Below are positions 55,190 through 64,000 of a DNA stretch of 64,000 bases, in pieces. Both the position numbers and the translations under genes were made by a program. Within the stretch, counting starts at the first letter, position 1; every line of letters begins with the position of its first letter. Under the pieces are notes generated by a model that searched no databases, was not told where the DNA came from, and saw only the letters and a program-made list of their open reading frames with translations. Source of the stretch: Lasioglossum baleicum (lineage: Eukaryota; Arthropoda; Insecta; Hymenoptera; Halictidae); contig NC_134929.1 of the NCBI RefSeq assembly GCF_051020765.1, positions 744,001 through 808,000 on the forward strand, given 5' to 3'.

Positions 55190-55439
55190 GTATAACTTTA
55201 AAACTAATTTAACATCTTACAAACTTGCCTTATCGGTAAGGATGTACATGATCGAAACTTTGAAATGAACAAGAACTTAACAATATCTTGTGGCAATATC
55301 CTGTTCGATGACATTGATGTGCTCTGAGCTTTTATACAAGTCTTGACCTACCCAAATAGCACACGACGTCTTAAACACGTCCATTTGACGACTATTTTAG
55401 GTCTGGAAGTCTTACGTCCTAGAAAGGCGTCATTAAGAC

Positions 55440-55834
55440 TAGGGATTGCAATCCCGCGATGCGGGATCCCGCGTCATTAGTCCAGTCAACGAAAAATCGT
55501 AGAGGAAAGTGGAAGGAACACAATTTTCAACTTTGGGACTTTGTTTGGACTAGTTAGGAGGTAAACATACTAAAAGTCCCCACTCCTAGGAGGTGAGCGG
55601 GTGCAGGGGGCACGTAGAAGATCCCTTTTTTGGTTTTCCGCTTATATTTCGGAAACTATGTGCCCCCTGCACCCCGCTCACCTCCTAGGAGTGGGGACTT
55701 TTAGTATGTTTACCTCCTAACTAGTCCAAACAAAGTCCCAAAATTAAAAATTGTGTTCCTTCCATTTTCCTCTACGATTTTTCGTTGACTGGACTAATGA
55801 CGCGGGATCCCGCATCGCGGGATTGCAATCCCTA
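55440..55834. mobile_element. hAT-like MITE with ATTAAGAC duplication
   Basis: Ends TAGGGATTGCAATCCCGCG and its exact complement; ATTAAGAC on both sides (55432-55439 and 55835-55842). Its interior is entirely a TAGTCCAGTCAACG-family palindrome (about 55478-55798), so one palindrome sits exactly concentric within another. Confidence 0.88.
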
Positions 55835-55873
55835 ATTAAGACCATGAACAATGTCGTATTTATTGTATGTATA

Positions 55874-56551
55874 CAGGGTGGGGCACCTAAAACAGGCCAC
55901 CTGAATAACTTGCTTGCTTTTGAAGATAGAAAAAAATGCATCAGACCAAACTTACTTGATATCGAGGCGCTCGTAATCTGATGTCATTAATTTTTTTATA
56001 GGTGGAGACGCCAAGGAGATATGAAGGTCAACTTTGTTTTTTTAAATGGAATGAGGTATTTTTTAATACGTTAATCGATGCAGCTGGACATTCGTTATAA
56101 AAAAGTACCAACCTATGTATGTCAAAAAGTTAATAGTTTAGGAGATATTTCAATTTAAATAACTCTAAAATACCATTAATGTCATATACTAAGACGTTAC
56201 ACAAGTAAGTAAACACTAACGTCTTAGTACGACAGTAATGGTATTTTAGAGTTATATTTAAATTGAAATGTCTCGTGAACCACTAATTTATCGACATACA
56301 TAGGTTGGTACTTTTTTATAACGAATGTCCAGCTGCATCGATTAATGTATCATATTAAAAAATACATACCTCATTCCTTTAAAAAAAACAAAGTTGACTT
56401 TCATATCTCCTTGACGTCTCCACCTATAAAAAAATTAATGACATCAGATTACGAGCGCCTCGATATCAAGTAAGTTTGGTCTGATGCATTTTTTTCTATC
56501 TTCAAAAGCAAGCGAGTTATTCAGGTGGCCTGTTTTAGGTGCCCCACTCTG
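55874..56551. mobile_element. CAGGGTGGGGCACC foldback
   Basis: 678 bp, ends CAGGGTGGGGCACCTAAAAC and GTTTTAGGTGCCCCACTCTG with TA on both sides. Nearly perfect arms meet at a tip with CACAAGTAAGTAAACACTAACG. Same inner blocks as the foldback at 12838 and the half at 6155, but with no satellite at the tip. Confidence 0.92.
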
Positions 56552-56599
56552 TATAATCTAGCAGTAAGCATTAGCATTGGTATTATTTGTTCGAGTTAG

Positions 56600-56760
56600 T
56601 GTTTTCGCTTCAATTTCAAATACTACTTCAATTTAATTTCAATTTTTCAATTCCGACTTCAACTATTCAAATTCAACTTCAATTTTTCAATTTCAACTTC
56701 AATTTCGCCTCTTCTATTGCAACTTCAATTACAATTTTTATTGTAATCGTAATTTTTATT
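56600..56760. repeat. TTGAAR hexamer satellite
   Basis: Plus-strand TTCAAT/TTCAAC units for about 150 bp. The plus-strand ORF across it (56587-56829) is low-complexity. Confidence 0.85.
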
Positions 56761-57136
56761 TTGATTTTAATTGCAGTTGTTATTTTTATTGCATTTTTTA
56801 TGTCAATTCCACAGGCGTTCTTCTATTAAAGTTATTTATTGGTTTAACTTTAATCTCGTTTTTGTCGAAATCTAATTTTACTCTTCGATTCTTTTGTTTT
56901 AATTAACATTTATGGCCCGTTAAGACTTCTTAGAGACGTCTTAAAGACCTTCCAAATGTTCTACGAACGTCTCCTGAACGTCTTTTAGTCGCCAAACAAA
57001 CGTCTTTCAGACGTATCGTTTTCTAACACAAGACGTTCAGGATACGTTCGGAAGACGTTCGTAGGACATTCAGGAAATCTTTAAGACGTCTGAATATACA
57101 ACTAACTGTCTTTAAGACGTCTTTGTGCTGTCTAGG

Positions 57137-57761
57137 TACACTGCTGATCTTTATGCAAAATAAACATTTTCTACCTGAATTGCAACAAACTGCAGGGGAA
57201 TGAAAATCTATTTTTTTTTTGTAACATGTGTAATAGGTTGAAAATAATATAATGGTATTATTACATTTTTCTAATGTTTTACTGTTTTAAATTACACCTA
57301 CTCATTTTTGTCATAAATGTAAACAATCCGTTGTCTAAGTTACGAATGTCAATTATTACTGAATTGTCTATGTAAAAAAATTCAACTACGTCGTTTAAAT
57401 ACTTCTGATTAAAAACGAAGAGCCTTCTGTTTCATTGTCCTCACTTGTCGATTCATTTATTTATTGCTAAACATGTTTAGTTTTAATAATAATGATAAAA
57501 GTTGGCTAATAGTCAGGAACCCCGTTTTCAATATAATTTTTCTGACACTTTAGGTTCAGCACGTACAAGGATTATTCAATTTTTAATACATTTAATAGTG
57601 TTGTTAAAATTTAAAATCAAGTGCTCTTTAATTATGCTAGGTTATCCCAATATTTGTGAAATAGTTATAATTTGTTTTATTAATCATTACATTTATTAAT
57701 ATCTTTTGTGTGACTTTGCGATATGCATACAAAAAAGCATTTCTACTTTGTAGACTGATAT
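57137..57761. other. Unassigned DNA with a decayed MITE
   Basis: CTGCTGATCTTTATGCAAAA at 57125 and GTCATAAATGTAAACAATCC at 57317 echo, in inverse order, the MITE at 47851. Nothing else recognised. Confidence 0.5.
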
Positions 57762-58222
57762 TGTTTGACACGAAAACATTATAATTCGCGAGACCAGCGA
57801 GCGAAACAAAGCCGTTACGCATTGTGCCCGCGAATAATAATATTTGGTAGCTACGATAGACGCGTGCCTGTGTCTTCGTACACAATTCGAGGTGATCTAG
57901 TGGTGATGACCCCCCTTTACCTGCCGATGTGCTCCAGCGACGGTGATCGTGAAAGCCAGTACATTGTAAGAACGATTGCGAAGAACACGAAAACGAACTA
58001 GTTCAAGCGAACCGCTAGTCAACGCGAACCATCCGGGACTAGGCTACGTTGTATGTGCTTAAAACCATTGTAATTGCTTTGTTACTCTTCCTTATTAAAA
58101 ATAAAAAATCAGTGCTACTTCAAACAATTTGGTCCTCCGAGCCGGATTTTTAACATTCGGAATCTTTTGAAATCAGTGACTCGCACATACTAAATCGCGC
58201 CGGTCTACTGACTTTTTGTCAC
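57762..58222 (+). repeat. 5' LTR of the BEL element (end approximate)
   Basis: Starts TGTTTGACACGAAAACATT. The first 239 bp recur at 63762. The 3' limit is inferred from a CA at TTTTTGTCACA. I could not confirm it because the other LTR is truncated, and no clear primer-binding site follows. Confidence 0.65.
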
Positions 58223-58373
58223 ACGCCAGTAGACTCTGTAATTAAGTAAATAAATTCGCAGTCGCGTCTCAGTGAAAATCGGTGCCGCGTAACGTACTTA
58301 TTCAAACGCTAACGACGACGCTCAAAAGTAGTGACTCGAGACAGTGGTGGTTAATCTGGACAAGGTGAACAAT

Positions 58374-61300
58374 ATGAACACAACGGCAACAGACACCTTC
58401 GAAGCGCTTCTCGAGAAGCAAATCAATGCCTGTAGTCAGCTCAACAAAATTCTGGCCAACTCCAAGAAGAAGGGAGCCTCCAACTTCACCCTCTCCTACC
58501 TGGAGACCAGGATACAACTGTTCCAGGAGACATGAGCGAAAATCGAGCACCTTAATGGCTATCTACAGGCGGCGCGGAAAGCGGACAAGAGCAAGGAGGA
58601 TCTCCCATATTTTCAAGGGGAAACCATGGACAGAGCGGAGGACGTCTACTATGACGGGATGGAGTACCTGCGTGAGCACCTCTCGCGCCTACGGCCTCCA
58701 TGCTCCTCGCCACTGGCTAACTCCACCATGGTATTGCCCACAGTCCCGGTGAGTCAAACCAAAGTCGTCAAACTCCCTCGGATAGACATCCCAACCTTCG
58801 ACGGGGACTTTTCGAAATGGCGATCGTTTGAAGCACGATTCACCTCCGCGATCGTTCGTAATAACTCGCTGTCTGACGCCGTACGATTAGAATACCTCCT
58901 TGCTGCCCTGAAAGGAGAAGCGCTCGCGGCTGTAGAGCATCTCGACCTAGTGGACGATAATTTCAAGATTGCGTGGGATCGTCTCAAAGAAATTTACGAC
59001 AACGAACGGTTCATAGTCCAAGCGTTACTTCATCGGTTACACTCGCTACAGTCCATGAAACTGGAAGAGCTTGATACCCTGAAGCAGTTTACGGTTCACT
59101 ACCGGAACACCCTTGAGGCGTTGCACAAGTTAGGAAAGACGAGCGAGGATCACCATCTCGTCTACTTCGTTACTCGCCAGTTTGACAAAGAACTCTCTAG
59201 CGAGTGGAGAAAATACCTAGGTAATTCCAAACAATATCCGACGTATAAGCAATTAGAAGAATTCATGCTCACGCAAGCCGCGTCGTTCGCGGAAATGGAT
59301 CAACCGCGGAATCCGCTCCTAACCATCGCCAAACCGTCGGATCGCGCGCGTCAGAAAGCAAACGCTCACGTTATAGGGGAAACCGACCGTAGACGACCGC
59401 CGTGTCCACTCTGTAACGAAATACACTCGGTACGTGACTGCGATATATTTCGGAGGCTGCGCCCGCTCGCTCGTTACAACATAGTAAAGGACCTCCGCGC
59501 GTGCATTAACTGCCTAAGCACGGAACATACATTGGCCAATTGCTCAAGCAAAAACGTGTGTAGAGAGTGCCGCGGAAAGCACCATACGTTGTTACATCGC
59601 GAAGACGGAACCTCGGCTAGGGAACCACGAAGACCTACTCGACAAAGCTACGACACCGCTGACTCATCGACTGTCTCGTCGTCTACCCCGATAATACCCT
59701 CGCCCGTACGGCATGAAGAGCTGCCGTTGACACTCACGGAGCCCTGTAACAACGTCACTTCGCACTTTGCCGAAGCCGCTCCACCCGTCGAGCAATCCGT
59801 ACTGTTAGCAACAGCGATCGTCAAAGTTTACGCACCGGACGGCCGGTCACGACTCGCGCGCGCCTTGATCGACCAAGGTTCTCAATCTTCATTTATTACT
59901 ACGAACCTTGTGCAGCACCTCCACCTCAAGAAATTACGATCGCCGATTTCAGTCACAGGCCTCGGTGGCGAACACGCGAGCAATATTGACTACAGCGCAC
60001 AGATACGGATAGGTGCGAACGGCGCTTCCACCCCGGTCACCTCCACCCGCGCGTTCATAGTACGTCAAATATCGCAATACGTTCCGCCCCCGTTCAAATT
60101 GGTCGATTACGAATCATTTTCCGATCTCTTGTTAGCTGACCCCACTCCTGCCTCGAGTCAACGTATCGAGTTGCTCTTAGGTGCGGAACTCTTCAGCGAA
60201 ATAATCCGCCCGGGTATCCGACGCTCGCGAGTAGGCGAACCAATTGCTCTGAATACCATCTTCGGGTGGATACTCTCCGGGAGCATAAATAACGAGGTCA
60301 CTTCACATCCTACAATTGCAGCACATCAGGAGGTCAGAGGGGATCCACTTGAAAAGGTGCTATCTCGCTTTTGGGAGACCGAAACAATTCCCACGTCGAA
60401 TACTCTCACAACGCAGGAGGGTCAGTGCGAGCAGCACTTCAAAGAAACGTATACGCGCGATGCCACCGGTCGTTTCACAGTTAAGTTACCATTCAATGTA
60501 TCGGTCCCTGAGGATCACCTCGGCGATTCATTTCGCGGTGCTGTCTCGTCGCTTAAACGCTTGTCAACTAAGCTCGACCGTAATGCATCAAGTCGGCAAG
60601 CCTATGTTGAGTTCCTCCGCGAATACGAAAATCTCGGGCATATGTCACGTCTCGAAGCGCTCGATAAAACGCGATCGTATATCCCGCACCGTGGCGTGAT
60701 ACGCGAGAACAGTTTGACGACCAAATTACGCGTCGTATTCAATGCTTCGCACAAAACGTCGAGTGGGTCCTCCCTCAACGATCTGCTGCACCCAGGACCG
60801 AAGTTGCAACAAGACATTACGACGATAATTCTAAAATGGCGACTTGCCGAGTATGTTCTCGTCGCGGACATAGAGAAGATGTTCCGACAAATTCTGGTAC
60901 ATACTGACGACCGGAAATATCAAAATATTCTCTGGAACAACGCGACCACGAACGAGATAGAGGCATACGAACTCAACACCATCACTTACGGAACTACGTG
61001 TGCCCCGTACTTGTCCATGCGCGTCCTTAAAGAACTTAATCACCTCGAGGGTTCGAAGTTTCCGCTTGCGTCACCGGTACTGGAGGATAGCGTCTACGTG
61101 GACGACGTGTTCATCGGAGCACCGGACACGACATTGTTAGAGCAAACGCGTATCCAAGTGTGCGACCTACTGGCTCGAGGCGGGTTTCATCTAAGAAAAT
61201 GGGCCGGCAACGATCCGGGGAGCCTCCAAAAAATTCCGGCTGCAAAACACTCCCACGCCGTAGATTTTCGGAGTTTCAAGGATTCGGAACTGAAAGTTCT

Positions 61301-63638
61301 CGGGATCACTTGGATCCCATCCGAGGACGCATTTTCTTTCAACTTACAGAGCTTCGTCGCCCGCCACATCCAGATGACCAAGCGCGAGCTGATCTCAGAA
61401 ATAGCCAAATTGTACGACCCATTGGGATGGTTATCTCCGATCATAGTACGAGCGAAGATTTTACTACAACAGCAGTGGCTAGAGAAGATCGGTTGGGACG
61501 ATCAAGTGTCAAAAACGACGCAGGACGCATGGAACTCGTTCTGTACAGACTGGAGTGCACTTAATGCGATACGGGTCCCAAGGTGGATCCACTACGGTCC
61601 AGATACGACCGAATTGCAGATCCATGGATTCAGCGATGCATCAAGCGATGCATTCTCTTGTGCAGTCTACGCACGGGTGGTTACGATCGGCGGCGACACA
61701 TATACCACGTTGCTCGCCGCAAAATCACGAGTGGCGCCTATAAAAACGTTGTCAATACCCGTATTGGAGTTGAACGGGGCTGTAATGTTGACGGAGCTAA
61801 TTGACCACGTCCTCAAATCCATCTGCGTCCACGCGGACCGCATCGTTTGTTGGACGGATTCCACTATCGTCCTCGCCTGGCTCAGGAGACATCCCGCCAC
61901 TTGGAAAACTACAGTAGCAAACCGAACGTCGAAGATTCACACGACGCTACCGGCGGCGATCTGGAGGCACGTGCCCACGGATTCGAATCCAGCGGATTTG
62001 AATTCGCGTGGGGTCCACGCCGAAAAGTTGTTATCATCTACCTTCTGGATCACGGGACCGACCTGGCTGAAGGACAACGAGGAGCGGTGGCCTGCCCAAC
62101 AGGTGTACGAGACGGAAGAGGGAAGGAGGAAGACGACGGCTCACACGGCGGTAAACACCGAGGAATGGGACGTCCTGCTTCGGAGCTCTAGCTGGCCTCG
62201 CTTGGTACGCGTGTTCGGTTACGTTCGCGAGTTTATCAACAGAACGCGTTACAACAAAAATGCTCCGCGGTCGGGTTTAACCGTTTCTAACCTTCGAGAC
62301 GCGGAAGCCACGATAATTCGGTTAGTACAAACAATCGCATTCTGTACTGAAATTAACGCGTCCAAAGAGGCAAAACCTCTCGATACTCGCTCTCCTCTTA
62401 GTAAGCTCAACCCCTTTTTAGACGGCAAGGGCCTTTTACGAGTAGGCGGCCGACTAAAAAATTCGTTTCTGCCATGGGATACAAAACACCCTATAATCCT
62501 CCCCAAGCATTACGTTTCGGATCTCATTATACGGGACACGCATTTGCACACACTACACGGAGGAACGCAACTGACCGTGGCTACGGCGCGTCAAAAATAC
62601 TGGATCCTTGGCATCCGCGACACCGCGCGCCGCATTATCCATCGGTGCGTGAAATGCGCGAGATGGAGAGCTCAAACCTCTACCCAGATAATGCAAGACT
62701 TAGTACCATCACGTTGTCGCCCATCCTTTCCGTTCGTGAACATCGGTGTCGACTACGCGGGGCCGTATCAGGTGCGCGACTCAGCTGGTCGGGGAAAAAA
62801 GGCTCATAAAGCCTATATCGGTGTTTTTATTTGTCATGCTACTCGCGCCGTTCATCTGGAGTTAGTCCACGAGTACTCGACCTCAGCATTCCTCGCGGCC
62901 TTCGACCGCTTCATTTCCCGGCGTGGTATTCCGCGAACAGTCACATCCGATAACGGTACAAACTTTGTCGGCGCCTCGCGCGAGCTCGCCCGCGATTTCA
63001 CAGCAGTTATTAATTCGGCGGAATTAAGAGATCGATGTACGGAGTTACGCGTCGAATGGTTGTTCTACCCCCTGGGCGCTCCACATCACGGGGGAATGCA
63101 GGAGGCCGCTGTGCGATCAGTTAAACATCATCTGAGACGCATAATGGGGGATTTTACTCCCACCGCCGAAGAGATGGCTACGCTCCTCTGTCGGATCGAA
63201 GCTACCCTTAATTCACGTCCATTGACTCGGGTGCGAGACGACGCGGACTGTTTGGAAGTCTTGACTCCCGGTCATTTTTTAACAGGCAGCCCGTTGAACG
63301 CGCGACCAACTCCCTCAGTTACAGACGTAGCGAGCTCGAGACTCTCGCGATGGCAATGCATCCAAAAGTTCCACGAACTTCTCTGGCTAACGTGGTCACG
63401 AGAATATTTACAGGAGCTTCAATCGCGGTACAAATGGTCCAGCCAGCAGAAACAGATTAACGAAGGGGACATCGTGTTGATAGAGAATCCGAATCTGCCT
63501 CCAAACAAGTGGGAAATGGGACGGATCGAAAAAACCTTCCCCGACAAGGACGGGAACGTTCGAGTGGTCGACGTTCGAACCAAGACTTCCGTGTATCGAC
63601 GACCTATAACTCGGACCTGTATCTGGCCGGTCGCGTAG
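58374..63638 (+). pseudogene. BEL Gag-Pol polyprotein with one in-frame TGA
   Basis: About 1,755 codons, with the open part (from 58626) 1,670 residues. TGA at 58533-58535 lies in the same frame; a Trp codon is likely there in relatives. In order: N-terminal Gag; DUF1759 Gag core (IDIPTFDGDFSKWRSF); zinc knuckles (CPLCNEIHSVRDC; CINC...HTLANC; CREC...H); protease (ALIDQGSQSSFI, Asp present); RT (VLVADIEKMFRQI and YVDDVF); RNase H (GFSDASSDAF, WTDSTIVLAWL); integrase with HTLHGG...CVKC, and Asp, Asp, Glu in GVDYAGPY, TSDNGTNF and GGMQEAA; and the C-terminal block GDIVLIENPNLPPNKW. Every catalytic motif appears intact. A nonsense change in early Gag is the only visible lesion; readthrough or an assembly error cannot be excluded. 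Confidence 0.93.
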
Positions 63639-63761
63639 CGTTCGATTCCACTTCGATTCGCACATACGGGTGAGACAGTGCTCGCGATTTATCTGCGCAC
63701 AGGGAGCTTGTCCCCTGTCGCGGTCCGGTTTGGTTGCACATTCGCGCAAGGCGGGCGGTAC

Positions 63762-64000
63762 TGTTTGACACGAAAACATTATAATTCGCGAGACCAGCGA
63801 GCGAAACAAAGCCGTTACGCATTGTGCCCGCGAATAATAATATTTGGTAGCTACGATAGACGCGTGCCTGTGTCTTCGTACGCAATTCGAGGTGATCTAG
63901 TGGCGATGACCCCCCTTTACCTGCCGATGTGCTCCAGCGACGGTGATCGTGAAAGCCAGTACATTGTAAGAACGATTGCGAAGAACACGAAAACGAACTA
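63762..64000 (+). repeat. 3' LTR of the BEL element, truncated by window end
   Basis: Starts TGTTTGACACG after a purine-rich stretch (AAGGCGGGCGG). It differs from the 5' LTR at two visible sites (ACACAAT/ACGCAAT and GTGGTGAT/GTGGCGAT). Confidence 0.95.

Larger units (their letters stand above)
55351..57136. mobile_element. CCCANATAG-family element with satellite and nested palindromes
   Basis: Ends CCCAAATAGCACACGACGTC and GACGTCTTTGTGCTGTCTAGG with TA next to both. GACGTCTTAA-like words lie inside each end. The TTGAAR satellite at about 56600-56750 and the following block with GTCAATTCCACAGGCGTTCT match, in inverse orientation, the element at 1449-2598. Two foldbacks have inserted into it. 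Confidence 0.8.
57762..64000 (+). mobile_element. BEL retrotransposon, nearly complete
   Basis: 5' LTR, a Gag-PR-RT-RNaseH-IN reading frame with a single in-frame stop, and a 3' LTR cut by the window end. The visible 239 bp of the two LTRs differ at two positions, so insertion is fairly recent. No similarity in LTR sequence to the BEL at 32051, so it is a different family. Confidence 0.93.

Noticed and set aside
60316..62809. Additional ORFs of 60-134 codons overlapping the BEL frame
   Set aside because: They are shadow frames of the GC-rich polyprotein region, on both strands, with no own motifs.

Overview
This window looks like a transposon-dense, gene-poor stretch of an insect chromosome, probably from a hymenopteran and possibly an ant. 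The evidence is indirect: an AT-rich eukaryotic background, an intact mariner, Tc1 relics, BEL and Gypsy retroelements, a Penelope-like element, a Helitron, many TA-flanked foldback elements ending in CAGGGTG/CACCCTG, hAT-type MITEs and a short interstitial TTAGG tract. I found no rRNA, tRNA, CRISPR array or bacterial-type operon. The only possible host coding sequence is a weak terminal exon on the minus strand at 2992-3276.

Layout. 1-9.7 kb: foldback elements, one split by a satellite-bearing element (1449-2598), and a probable solo LTR with an array of hairpins (4388-5452). 9.77-16.87 kb: a dead Tc1 element that received a 1.4-kb solo LTR and a foldback. The foldback received a second hairpin-array LTR, and that LTR received an intact mariner (14310-15599) and two hAT-type MITEs. 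17-22 kb: foldback relics, a GAT microsatellite, and an element at 19558-20155 that keeps a scrap of transposase. 22.19-29.0 kb: a complete but broken Gypsy retrotransposon with matching LTRs and target duplication, split by a 406-bp element and by a 2.0-kb foldback, and frameshifted near the integrase end. 30.7-31.3 kb: a hAT MITE with a perfect 8-bp duplication beside a Tc1 relic. 31.9-36.7 kb: a young BEL element (two 645-bp LTRs with one visible difference) inserted in the loop of a palindrome. Its 925-codon ORF joins Gag directly to the RNase H tail and integrase; protease, RT and most of RNase H are missing. 37-48 kb: a non-LTR 3' end, three copies of a CACTGTCCAAC foldback, a solo LTR and a mariner relic. 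48.1-50.2 kb: a Tc1-ended element hit by a truncated Helitron. 50.3-51.3 kb: a large hAT-like palindrome. 51.4-54.8 kb: a decayed Penelope-like element (RT plus GIY-YIG) with hammerhead-like ends. 55.35-57.14 kb: a second satellite-bearing element with two further palindromes inside. 57.76 kb to the end: an almost complete BEL element (Gag to integrase, one in-frame TGA) whose 3' LTR runs out of the window.

How the parts work together. Autonomous elements (BEL, Gypsy, mariner, Tc1, Penelope, Helitron) encode their own movement machinery, while the foldbacks and MITEs are non-autonomous. Only the mariner ORF is visibly intact from end to end. Features most worth a second look are the arrays of hairpins with co-varying stems in the TGTTACGAGCC LTR family, the in-frame Gag-integrase BEL derivative, satellites growing at palindrome tips, and foldbacks carrying a mirrored CCAAT-box motif.
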